Shown piece by piece: positions 9,284 to 17,608 of a DNA stretch of 64,000 nucleotides. Positions within the stretch are counted from its first letter, which is position 1; each line of letters begins with the position of its first letter. Under the pieces are notes generated by a model that was not told where the DNA came from, ran no database searches, and saw nothing but the letters and a program-made list of their open reading frames with translations. The position numbers and the translations under genes are program-made. Origin of the DNA: Chryseobacterium sp. c4a (GTDB lineage Bacteria; Bacteroidota; Bacteroidia; Flavobacteriales; Weeksellaceae); NCBI RefSeq assembly GCF_009900745.1, contig NZ_WXVU01000005.1, positions 1-64,000 on the forward strand. Direction: 5' to 3'.

Positions 9284-11167
9284 TTAGCCTTTGCTTACTT
9301 TAACGTCTTTTCCACCCTGGAATACAGCCAGTGAGGTTCCTCGCAGTTTTAAATCACCTTTTGAAGTTTGTATGTCGGCTTCTCCGGAAATGCTTTTAAA
9401 TTTACTTCCTGTACTTTCTGTCTGATCCTGTTTTACAGTAACGATTTTATTTTCAGAGGTCTGAGTATATCTTTTGGTAATCGATTCTGTATGATCATTT
9501 CCTATATGCAGCGTGCTGTCTTGTCCAATTTTGGTGGTCATATTCCTTCCCACTGAAATATGCATATCTTCTCCTGCGGTGAAAGTCATATTCTTCGGTG
9601 CAGTAACATTGATATTTCCCTGGCCATCCATAAAATAAGTGTTTCCACTCGGATCTTTAATGGTGACACTTCTTTCTGCATCATTCATTAATACCTTAAT
9701 ACCACTTCTGGTCTGTATAGATTTCAGATGATTATCAAGGCCTCCGCCCAGACCTACCTGCCCGTGGAACATTCCTCCCATAGCAAACGGAAAATCGGGG
9801 TTGTGGTATTCGAAACCTACCATGACCTGATCGCCAATTTCAGGAACGGCTACAAAACCTCTGTTTTGGGTAATCGCATCTGTTCCTCCCGCATCAGGAC
9901 TCATCATTCTGATAAAGTGGGTGGTATCATTAAGCTGCCAGTCGAATCTTACCTGTATTCTTCCCTGATTCAAAGGATCTACATTGGAAATCACGGTGGC
10001 TACCTGTGGTTCTGCTTTAGGCATTTCGAAATCAGGTTTTGGCATAAAGCCGGTTCCTTCAGCAATGGCTTCAAAGCTTCCCTTATAATATCCTCTTGCA
10101 TCTACTTCATGGCTTACCTCTGTAATCATTAATGTTGTAAAATGCGAAGTTTCATTGCTATCGGTTTTTCTCATTGCCAAATCTGCCACACATCCTATAT
10201 AAAGGAATGGAACGGTGGTTTTTCCCGAAACGGTAAAAACCTCTACGGCTTTACTTCCTCTTGCACTTTTCTGAGAATCATCCACATCAAGGAATACGTT
10301 GGGATTGATAGGAGTAGGGGTCAATGAACGGGTGGTGAAAATAGAGTCATTCAGTTCATACGCTTTGGAAGAGAGTTCTCCCAAATGGTTGATTCTGTCA
10401 TCAGCACCTACCATTTTGGTATGTCTGCTGCTGTTATAGCCGAAATATTCAGGTTTGGTATGAACCGCTCTCAGTTCAACGTTTACATCAATGACGTTGC
10501 TTCCATAGACCAATAGGATAGGTTTCTCAGAAGGAGGAAGCTTGCCAAAATGAAGGATTTCCCCATCATAGTAAAACTGCTCACCATAGGCTTCTGCAAT
10601 CCTTGTCAGATAATTATAATGCGTTTCGTTGTATTGGGCACTGTAGCTGATATAACTTTTATTCTGGGTGTCTACCCTGAAATCGTATTTACTTGTTCCT
10701 AAAGTCTCCTTGATAATCCGATTCGCAATAATATTGGTATTCACAGACTGGCCACCACCAAAACTTTGAGTATGAGGAGCTGCATCCATCAGAATTGTAG
10801 GACTCATTCCTTTTAAGATAATATTTCCCAGACTCATTTTTTCCTGACTGAAGGCTACTTTGGTAATGATACCCACAAATGTTCTTTCCGGAGTTTCATT
10901 TTCGTAATCTTTATATCTAAAAACAATGGTGATTCTTTTTCCTAAAAACTTTTGGGCCTGCTGAAGGTTGTGGTTTTGTACCTCCCCTAAAGAGTCATGA
11001 GCCAATACCAGTTCAAAATCATGGTGCTTTCTTGCACTCTGCTGCAAACGAAAGTGTTTATAGTGATTGATAGTCTTGCCCTCAACCACAATTTCCAGCT
11101 TTACCACACGGTTGATCCCCGAAATGTGGTTTTCTGAAACTTTCTCAGAATTTGAGGTGTTTTTCAT
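9284..11167 (-). CDS. vgrG: Type VI secretion tip protein VgrG (TssI), Bacteroidetes type
   Basis: 627 residues. Residues 20-380 carry the gp27-like hub (SYSAQYNETHYNYLTRIAEAYGE) and residues about 395-470 the gp5-like OB fold (ATVISNVDPLNQGRIQVRFDW, then GFVAVPEIGDQVMVGFE). A beta-helical needle of short repeats follows (GNINVTAPKNMTFTAGEDM and on). This is the spike at the tip of the T6SS tube. It heads the minus-strand gene run that carries three predicted cell-wall hydrolases. No sheath, tube or baseplate genes are in the window, so this looks like an accessory vgrG island. A TAACTTCG box near 11208, 16 bases after TTG, may be its promoter. Confidence 0.93.
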   Translation of the reverse strand: MKNTSNSEKVSENHISGINRVVKLEIVVEGKTINHYKHFRLQQSARKHHDFELVLAHDSLGEVQNHNLQQAQKFLGKRITIVFRYKDYENETPERTFVGIITKVAFSQEKMSLGNIILKGMSPTILMDAAPHTQSFGGGQSVNTNIIANRIIKETLGTSKYDFRVDTQNKSYISYSAQYNETHYNYLTRIAEAYGEQFYYDGEILHFGKLPPSEKPILLVYGSNVIDVNVELRAVHTKPEYFGYNSSRHTKMVGADDRINHLGELSSKAYELNDSIFTTRSLTPTPINPNVFLDVDDSQKSARGSKAVEVFTVSGKTTVPFLYIGCVADLAMRKTDSNETSHFTTLMITEVSHEVDARGYYKGSFEAIAEGTGFMPKPDFEMPKAEPQVATVISNVDPLNQGRIQVRFDWQLNDTTHFIRMMSPDAGGTDAITQNRGFVAVPEIGDQVMVGFEYHNPDFPFAMGGMFHGQVGLGGGLDNHLKSIQTRSGIKVLMNDAERSVTIKDPSGNTYFMDGQGNINVTAPKNMTFTAGEDMHISVGRNMTTKIGQDSTLHIGNDHTESITKRYTQTSENKIVTVKQDQTESTGSKFKSISGEADIQTSKGDLKLRGTSLAVFQGGKDVKVSKG

Positions 11168-11456
11168 AATATTTGGTGCGTTTTTTTAGCGGTCTTATGT
11201 CACCGAAGTTAGATAAAAAAAATATTACAAAATGTAAATTTTCGTTAAATCTGAAAAATTGTAGTAAAACTACGATTGATTTATTTAAATGACTTTAAAT
11301 TAAACGCTTGCAGAAGGTCTTGGGAATTGAGGAACTCTGGTTGGGAAAGTATGTTTTAAAGTGTTGTTTAAAGTTTGCTTGAAATAAAATCTCCGAAGTC
11401 GGGAGACTTCGGAGAGCAACGGTAATAAGTGGTACCTTTAAATTTTTATAAAAAAA
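11168..11456. other. Intergenic stretch with vgrG promoter region and hairpin
   Basis: This gap holds the upstream region of vgrG, AT-rich with a weak TAnnTTTG-like box, and the hairpin at 11390-11415 that terminates the FRG gene. Nothing else is seen. Confidence 0.5.
11390..11415. terminator. Hairpin, dispersed family copy 2
   Basis: TCTCCGAAGTC-GGGA-GACTTCGGAGA is a perfect 11-pair stem with a GGGA loop. On the minus strand it is followed by ATTTTATTTC, and it lies about 40 bases beyond the stop of the FRG gene, fitting an intrinsic terminator. It is near-identical to the hairpin at 253-278. Confidence 0.75.
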
Positions 11457-12269
11457 TCACAGTTTTCTAAAGTTGTCCTTTGTTTTCAGATTAATGAATT
11501 TTCTTAAGCCTTCATAATCAGGGTAAACTGTTGAATAGTTAATACCAAATTTTAAATCTAATTCTTTTAGAATATTAGACCTTTCTTCATCAGGAATTAA
11601 TATTTTTAGGATATTTTTTCTTGCTTCTGTATACCAGTCTAATTCTTTTACTTCGGAACCAAAAAGAACAAATTTCCCTTTTTGAATTTCTAAGCGTTTA
11701 TCAATTTTGATATTTGTAGGCTCAATACACACAGGTGTTAGTAAATTTCTTAATTCATTCAAAGATTTTTCTTTGAAATTAATAACTTCTTCTTTATCAA
11801 ATGAAATAAGATTTATTTTTAGTGGGTTTATGCAGAAGACAGCAGAACAATTAGGTTGAAATTCATCCTCATCCTCCTTGTGAATTAAGTTTAAATTATC
11901 GGGTTTGGCTTTAACTACACTAAAAAATAAAGCGATTAACGGACTAGATGTAAAATCTAGAAGTCGAGTATTTATTCCATTATGCTGCATTAAATACAGA
12001 TAATCTAAATCATTATATTGATAATTATCAATTTTTGATTGTAATTTGTTTTTAAACTCTTCAATTGCGATTTCTTCATTCTCAACTTCATAATGACGAA
12101 ATTTAATGTTACCCTCACCAGTTATAACCTCTTTTTTATTCCTATAAAGAGTGGGCTCTAGTCTATAATCGGTGTATGTATGCCCTCTAAACCAATTAAA
12201 ATCAATATTTTCTAACTGGTTAATTAGGTATAGATATTCTTTGATAGATCTTACTGTTTTTACTTTCAT
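11457..12269 (-). CDS. FRG domain-containing protein
   Basis: I place the start at ATG 12269 (270 residues); an alternative in-frame TTG at 12293 overlaps the promoter box and is unlikely. The N-terminal half has the FRG signature: NFDWFRGH-type motif (residues about 24-32, WFRGHTYTDYRLEPTLYR) and the later YLYLMQHNGINTRLLDFTSSPLIALFF, the most conserved stretch of the family. FRG proteins are frequent in mobile and defence islands, but their biochemical role is not established. It stands alone between vgrG and a lipoprotein gene. Confidence 0.85.
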   Translation of the reverse strand: MKVKTVRSIKEYLYLINQLENIDFNWFRGHTYTDYRLEPTLYRNKKEVITGEGNIKFRHYEVENEEIAIEEFKNKLQSKIDNYQYNDLDYLYLMQHNGINTRLLDFTSSPLIALFFSVVKAKPDNLNLIHKEDEDEFQPNCSAVFCINPLKINLISFDKEEVINFKEKSLNELRNLLTPVCIEPTNIKIDKRLEIQKGKFVLFGSEVKELDWYTEARKNILKILIPDEERSNILKELDLKFGINYSTVYPDYEGLRKFINLKTKDNFRKL

Positions 12270-12290
12270 TTTTATTGCGTTGTTTTTACG

Positions 12291-12321
12291 CAAATATAGT
12301 TAAAAAATATTTTCTTAACAA
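12291..12321 (-). promoter_or_regulatory. Bacteroidetes-type promoter of the FRG gene
   Basis: On the minus strand: TTG (12321-12319), 20 bases, TATATTTG (12298-12291), matching the TTG-N17-20-TAnnTTTG consensus. The transcript would start close to 12285, which supports the ATG at 12269 over the TTG at 12293. Confidence 0.75.
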
Positions 12322-12736
12322 AAAATATTTTTCCTATCTCCCCTCGCTGCCACAAGATTGTATCGTGTGGTTTTATCTCACTCTTTTTTTCCAAAGTTCT
12401 TTATATTTATGAAAACATAATTGTTGAGTCAAAATTACAAATTTCATAATCCTGAAGGATTATATTTCACAAGTTTTGCTGTAATTTGGGACGATATGGA
12501 AGTTGAGGTAAAGGAGGCTGGATGCAACAAACAGGATAATGGTAGTTACATTTAGTGAAGATAATGACTAGCCTAAATTCAATAATCTTCTTAGCTTTTT
12601 CTTCCATCTTTTAGCTTTCTACTTCATAATCTTAATACATATTTAATACAGAGATTACTCCAATGAAAGTAGAATCCATTAGTTTCGCAGGCAATTGATC
12701 AACTATTGGTAAGACGTAATTTCTAAAAACTAAATC
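12322..12736. other. Intergenic stretch, 5' region of a lipoprotein gene
   Basis: No gene seen. It contains a small hairpin ATAATCC-TGAA-GGATTAT at 12446-12463 and an inverted CCACA/TGTGG pair near 12350-12371. Neither is placed as a clear terminator for a neighbour. Confidence 0.4.
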
Positions 12737-13984
12737 ATGATTCAAAAACAAATCCTTGGATGGATGCTTTTGCTTGCAGTGGCGGGTGTGGGATGTCAGA
12801 ATAATCAGCTGACTTCAGCAGCAATGGAAGAGGAGCTTCCTTCAAAATCAGGTAAAATGCTTGCGGATGCGAGTGTAAGTGTCAATCCTTATGTAGATAC
12901 CAGCACTTATATCGGTTCAGGATTTACTTTTTTAAATCCGGCTCAGGTTAATAAAAACCGACAGGCTATTGGGGGAAATGCTTATACTGAAGTTTATGGA
13001 TTCAATATTCCGGAAGAAAACAGAGTAAGAGGAATCCGTTGGAATACAGATGATGAAACGACATCAATATGGCGGCCACAGGGAATTGCGGGATTTACAA
13101 AAGATGGTGTTCGTTATCTGTTGGTGAGTTGGTATGCAAAAGATGATGCTGAATATAAAGGTTCACGTATCACCTTAATCGATATCAGCCCAAGTTCAAG
13201 CACTTATCTTACGTATCGACATATCTTATTGGTACAACCTGAGATCCCGACTAATACCACAACTTACACTCAATATGGTTCTTACGCGCCATTGAAAGTC
13301 CATGCTGGAGGAATTGCTTATTTTAAAGGGAAAGTATACCTTAGCAGTACCAGTCTGGGAGTTCGCATATTTGATTTGGATAAAATTATTGAAGTAAGTA
13401 CCGGTGATACCACCAATGATAAATGTGGTAAAGATGCCAACGGTAATTTATTTGCCTTCAACTATCGGTATATATTGCCACAAACAGGATATCAAAAGAT
13501 CAATAATGCTAATCCTTTCTCTACGATTCAGGTGAATGATGAAGGAACTCAGCTTTGGACGGGACAATATTATGCTGGAAGTGCCGACGCTTCCATTGTT
13601 CCTAAAGTATTTGGTTTTCCTATTGATGCCAACGGAACCATTCAAAATTCAGGGATTGTGACTGTAGCACCAAAGAATAGTCTTTTTACTGATAATCATG
13701 CCCATGGTATCCAGGGGGTATTTCGAAAAGGGAACAGAACCTGGCTTTCCTGTACCGGATCTCCAAGCAATTCTTATGGTTCTAATGCAAGACTGGCAAG
13801 ATATACCGATGGTGGCGATGATACTGTACGTTACCGATGGCCCTATGGAGCAGAATCTCTTTATTACGAATCTCAATATGGATATCTGTGGAGTCTGACA
13901 GAATATGAGCCTAACGCCGGAGCTCAGAATGGTAGCCAGGTCAACCGATGTATTTTTGCTGTTGATTTTTCAAAATATGAATAG
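12737..13984 (+). CDS. Lipoprotein, probable beta-propeller, unknown function
   Basis: 415 residues. A lipoprotein signal ends at LAVAGVGC (Cys about 20). The mature chain has repeated beta-strand blocks such as GIRWNTDDETTSIWRPQGIAGF, GGIAYFKGKVYLSST and HAHGIQGVFRKGNRTWLSCTG, spaced like blades of a propeller. It resembles a class of secreted proteins of unknown function also found in actinomycetes, by my recollection of the pattern only. It is monocistronic with a terminator 30 bases after the stop. A sugar-binding or scaffold role is possible but not supported by a catalytic motif. Confidence 0.75.
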   Translation: MIQKQILGWMLLLAVAGVGCQNNQLTSAAMEEELPSKSGKMLADASVSVNPYVDTSTYIGSGFTFLNPAQVNKNRQAIGGNAYTEVYGFNIPEENRVRGIRWNTDDETTSIWRPQGIAGFTKDGVRYLLVSWYAKDDAEYKGSRITLIDISPSSSTYLTYRHILLVQPEIPTNTTTYTQYGSYAPLKVHAGGIAYFKGKVYLSSTSLGVRIFDLDKIIEVSTGDTTNDKCGKDANGNLFAFNYRYILPQTGYQKINNANPFSTIQVNDEGTQLWTGQYYAGSADASIVPKVFGFPIDANGTIQNSGIVTVAPKNSLFTDNHAHGIQGVFRKGNRTWLSCTGSPSNSYGSNARLARYTDGGDDTVRYRWPYGAESLYYESQYGYLWSLTEYEPNAGAQNGSQVNRCIFAVDFSKYE

Positions 13985-14013
13985 CGGAAAATATAGATCT
14001 TAAATTCAAAAAT

Positions 14014-14042
14014 AAAAGCATCATGGTTATAATGATGCTTTT
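14014..14042 (+). terminator. Intrinsic terminator
   Basis: AAAAGCATCAT-loop-ATGATGCTTTT, an 11-pair stem followed by a T-run, 29 bases beyond the lipoprotein stop. Confidence 0.85.
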
Positions 14043-14204
14043 TGTAATATATTGAATATTAATTAAATTGAAAGGTGTTGGAGCTAAACATAACCGTTTG
14101 TTTTTTTAACTGCATAGATACATGGGAAAAGTTTTACAGATTTGATAAATACATGTGCCTATGTAGTTGATATTTAGCGGTTGTAAGTTGCATGAGTTTG
14201 ATAA

Positions 14205-14660
14205 TTAGCGTACAAGATATAAGATCCCCGCAGCAATTCCGACATAAATAGCACCCGTAAGAAGATTAGATAAAGGTTCTGAAAAACGTTTTTCTGCAAT
14301 TTTTTCACCATTGATCTGATTCTTATGGAATTTCAGAGTCTTTTTAGGGCTATTAACCGGATGTACGACCAAACTATCACTTTCCCATCGATCAACAATC
14401 ACTTTATAGCTTCTGCCATCAACATCAATTTTAACATTTTTATTAGCGGCAAGTTTCTCTTGAATATTGATTGGAGCAGGAGGCTGTTGTGAATCCTGAT
14501 TCTGAAATTCAGAGGTTGCACTTTTCATTGGCATAGAAGCTGAATTCTTTTTTAAAGCTTGCTTATTATCGGTTGGAGGAGCCGCTGGCTTTTTGACCTG
14601 ATACGTATAACAGCTGGTAAGAGAAAATAATATAATGATGAGATAAAGATTCTTTTGCAT
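14205..14660 (-). CDS. Small lipoprotein with C-terminal membrane segment
   Basis: 151 residues. Signal sequence with lipobox SLTSC (Cys about 17), then a low-complexity linker rich in K, P, Q and S, a short beta domain (VKIDVDGRSYKVIVDRWESDSLVVHP) that looks like a ligand-binding or SH3-like strand block, and a C-terminal hydrophobic helix LLTGAIYVGIAAGILYLV. The beta block resembles short domains found in Bacteroidetes lipoproteins that follow a membrane anchor. Function unknown. It is separated from the serine hydrolase gene upstream by 108 bases in the same direction. Confidence 0.7.
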   Translation of the reverse strand: MQKNLYLIIILFSLTSCYTYQVKKPAAPPTDNKQALKKNSASMPMKSATSEFQNQDSQQPPAPINIQEKLAANKNVKIDVDGRSYKVIVDRWESDSLVVHPVNSPKKTLKFHKNQINGEKIAEKRFSEPLSNLLTGAIYVGIAAGILYLVR

Positions 14661-14768
14661 TGCCTAAATTTAAGAATTAAACGGAATATTTAGCATTTTC
14701 TTTTGAAAAATCCTTTTAAAAATTTTTGTAGTGCTTAAATCTCCGTTTATTGTTTTGCTTACTACTTG

Positions 14769-15833
14769 TTATGGTTTGTCTTTTATTTCCGGAAGTTTAA
14801 TTTCTTTATTATAAAGCAGATCAACGACATTTTGCATGAAGTCTTCTTTTTTGATGCGTTCTCCATTAGTAACATAAGCAATGGAGAGATCAGCTTCTTT
14901 GTTATAAATAAGAATGGCATGTGATCCTAATGTATCTCCACCATGTCCATAAAATATAAGATTATTAAAATCCCAGATCGCGATACCTCTTCCCCAATCT
15001 TCTTTTCCTGATACAGGCAGCATGATGGCTAGAGATTCTTTTTTTAAGATCTTATTGTGGAATAAACTATTGATGAAAATATTCAGATCATAAGGAGTGG
15101 CAGAAACATCCCCCACACCAATTACATTGAGTAAATTGATTTCCTTTTTCAGAATCGCCCATGAATTATTCTCATATTGATAAGGCAGAAATACATTTTT
15201 TTGATCAGGTTTGAAAGATGCTAGATTTTTTAGCCCCAGAGGTTGTATAATTTCTGAATAAAGTATTTGGTAAAATGGTTTATGATGCTTGCTTTCAAGA
15301 ATTTTAGTGAGGAGATAATAAGCAGAGTTTGAATAGGCAACTTTCTCACCCGGTTCAAAGCTTTTTCCTTGTTTGATGATGAGATCCATAATTTCCTTGT
15401 CACTGGTCTTTTCTGTTACCCAAACTTCTCCGTCTTTTACAACATAACTTCCTAAACCACTGGTGTGTTCCAATAAGTTTTTGATGGTTATAACATCTGA
15501 ATTCGGAATTTCCGGATAAAACATTGAAAGTTTATCATTTAAATCTAATTTTTTAGCTTCAATTAATTTAAAAATTAAAATAGCAGTCATCATTTTGGTA
15601 ACAGAACCTACCTGATATCGGGTATTTTTATCAAATGTTAATTCAGGGATGTTTTTTTGACCGAAACTTTTAGCATAGACTTCTTTTCCTTTTTTAAACA
15701 CCGACAAACGACCTACTCCCAAATTGTTGTTTTCAATATAATTGAAATAATTATTTAATTTTTCAAAATGAATGGTTTGGGAAAAAAAGTAATGTGAAGC
15801 AAGAAGAGCTAAGAATGCAATTGAGGTTTTCAT
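14769..15833 (-). CDS. Serine hydrolase, class C beta-lactamase/DD-peptidase-like
   Basis: 354 residues with a signal peptide (residues 1-18, ending YFFSQ). Catalytic motifs are in order: SVTK (Ser-x-x-Lys, about residue 77), YSNSAYYLL (Tyr-x-Asn, about 157) and HGG near 306. This is the penicillin-binding-like serine hydrolase fold; substrates in such secreted family members vary (peptides, esters, beta-lactams), so no drug-resistance claim is made. A TATATTTG box at 15876-15883 (minus strand) is its likely -7 element, 43 bases before the ATG. Confidence 0.88.
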   Translation of the reverse strand: MKTSIAFLALLASHYFFSQTIHFEKLNNYFNYIENNNLGVGRLSVFKKGKEVYAKSFGQKNIPELTFDKNTRYQVGSVTKMMTAILIFKLIEAKKLDLNDKLSMFYPEIPNSDVITIKNLLEHTSGLGSYVVKDGEVWVTEKTSDKEIMDLIIKQGKSFEPGEKVAYSNSAYYLLTKILESKHHKPFYQILYSEIIQPLGLKNLASFKPDQKNVFLPYQYENNSWAILKKEINLLNVIGVGDVSATPYDLNIFINSLFHNKILKKESLAIMLPVSGKEDWGRGIAIWDFNNLIFYGHGGDTLGSHAILIYNKEADLSIAYVTNGERIKKEDFMQNVVDLLYNKEIKLPEIKDKP

Positions 15834-16210
15834 GATGAATAGGTTTATTAGTTGGAGTTATAAAATTTGAAGTCTCAAATATATTACATCTGCTGATAAC
15901 TGAGTTTGTTTGTGCAATAATTTTGAGATGTTTTTCAGAGTTTATATCGTTGAATGTTTTCTGGCAACTGTTTAATAAATAAAGGGATATGTTTTCAAAG
16001 TTGGAAAAGACAATCGATTTTGGAACTTTATAAAATATTCATGTTTGCTGATTTTTGAAATAATATTTTTATTGTATTGATAGATATGCCGATAATAGAA
16101 ATGTTAATATTATATTTGATTAACAAGAATAATTATGAATAAACATGAGTCGTTGTTAGTTAAGGTAGTTTGCTGTGGGAGAATAGAATATTAATTTTAG
16201 CAGAAAAACG
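15834..16210. other. Divergent intergenic region
   Basis: Spacer between two divergent genes. It contains the minus-strand TATATTTG box at 15876-15883; for the plus-strand gene I see only a weak TAATTTTA box about 20 bases before its ATG. Otherwise AT-rich with no open frame of note. Confidence 0.5.
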
Positions 16211-17458
16211 ATGATAATCCATACAGATATAAAACAAAAACTTAGAGATGAGTTAGTAGAAGCAAAATCAATTTATATTGCTACTGCAATGATTAGCGTT
16301 CAAGGTTGGAATTTTATTCAGCAAAATATTTCGAAAGATACGGAGCAATATTTTTTAATAGGTATCGATTTAGCTACAGAACCTGAAGTATTTAAAGAAA
16401 TATTAGACAATCTTCATATTAATGCTCGTGTCTATCAATCCAATTATACATTTCATCCTAAAGTATATCTTCTTCAAAAGAATGATAATTCATTTACTGC
16501 ATTTGTGGGATCATCAAATACGACAAATTGGGGATTAGAAAAGAATATTGAAATGAATTTTCAAATCAATAATCAAGACGAATGCAAAAAACTTTTACAA
16601 TGGTTTAAAGAGTATTATAGAAAAGGCTATTTAGTTACTGATGACTTTCTTTTAAGTTATAAGAATAAGTATACTAAAATTAAAGTTAAAGATAATGAGA
16701 TCGCATTTGAGAAACAAAATATTAATGACGAGGTTTCTAAAGATCAGGGACAGTTTTTTTTATATAACCATCATAAAATATTTGAAAAAAAATATCATTA
16801 TATGAACACTTCTGATCTAAAAGAAATTAGGAAAGAGGTACATAAGAAATTTAAAGAGTTAGATAATATAATTTATCCTCAATTTGCAACCTATGGATTT
16901 CATGAGTTACATAAACATCATAATCCTAGAGAGATTGTTAGCCGACACTTTTTTAATCGATTTAGTGGAAAATATATAGATGCTATTTGGTTGCATTATG
17001 GGAAATCAAAAGCAGAATTATCCAAATATTCAAGCGCTGATAAATCAATAAATAAGCCGGAATCATTTATTAATAACATCCGTTTACAAGTGATAATTCA
17101 TGAAAATAGTTTGGGTGTTTGGCTTGTGTTAGGAAAAAATAATGGGGGTAGATATGATAGAGATCATTTCAAAAATTTGCTACAAGACAAGCATGTACTT
17201 AAAGATTATTTCTCAACTATAAAATTATTAACGGATTATTGGATTGAATTTGATGGTAGACGAACTTTGGTAAATTCTTTAAATGATGAAAATGATTTAT
17301 TTAATAGAGTTCAGGCTTCAAAAATTGAAAATTATTTTATAATAGGAAAAGAAATTGATTATTTAGATCCAAGTATTTCAGCACAAAATATATCAAATAC
17401 CATTTTAGAAGAGTTTAAGAAGCTATATCCATTATATCTCACGATGAGGCATTATTAA
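16211..17458 (+). CDS. Phospholipase D-like domain protein
   Basis: 415 residues, no signal peptide. The N-terminal 140 residues carry one PLD-type HxK motif: FHPKVYLLQKND, then FVGSSNTTNWGLEKNIEMN, matching the HxK(x4)D/N...GSxN pattern. Single-motif PLD proteins of this size are often nucleases or restriction-associated proteins that dimerise to form the active site. The C-terminal 270 residues are not recognised. Low GC even for the window and no partner gene suggest an acquired gene; a defence role is possible but not shown. Confidence 0.78.
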   Translation: MIIHTDIKQKLRDELVEAKSIYIATAMISVQGWNFIQQNISKDTEQYFLIGIDLATEPEVFKEILDNLHINARVYQSNYTFHPKVYLLQKNDNSFTAFVGSSNTTNWGLEKNIEMNFQINNQDECKKLLQWFKEYYRKGYLVTDDFLLSYKNKYTKIKVKDNEIAFEKQNINDEVSKDQGQFFLYNHHKIFEKKYHYMNTSDLKEIRKEVHKKFKELDNIIYPQFATYGFHELHKHHNPREIVSRHFFNRFSGKYIDAIWLHYGKSKAELSKYSSADKSINKPESFINNIRLQVIIHENSLGVWLVLGKNNGGRYDRDHFKNLLQDKHVLKDYFSTIKLLTDYWIEFDGRRTLVNSLNDENDLFNRVQASKIENYFIIGKEIDYLDPSISAQNISNTILEEFKKLYPLYLTMRHY

Positions 17459-17560
17459 AAAAAATGGTAGCGAAATATTTGTCAATTATTTTACTGAAAT
17501 AAAACTTTTTAAGCAGGTGCATATCCACATGATCTTATTGTCCTCTTAGTATTTAAAGCT

Positions 17561-17592
17561 AAAAAGCCTTCCAGAAAACTGAAAGGCTTTTT
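17561..17592. terminator. Bidirectional terminator
   Basis: AAAAAGCCTT-loop-AAAGGCTTTTT between two convergent genes, with A- and T-runs on both sides. Confidence 0.85.
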
Positions 17593-17608
17593 AATATAGA
17601 GAAATATT

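Noticed and set aside
11168..11456. Missing T6SS structural genes hidden in the gap
   Set aside because: Too short and no frame resembling Hcp or other tube proteins.
12270..12293. Upstream TTG start for the FRG protein
   Set aside because: It lies inside the -7 box of the likely promoter, so it would not be transcribed as a start.
14769..15833. Acquired beta-lactamase resistance
   Set aside because: The serine hydrolase motifs fit many non-resistance esterases and peptidases; no evidence of a true resistance gene.
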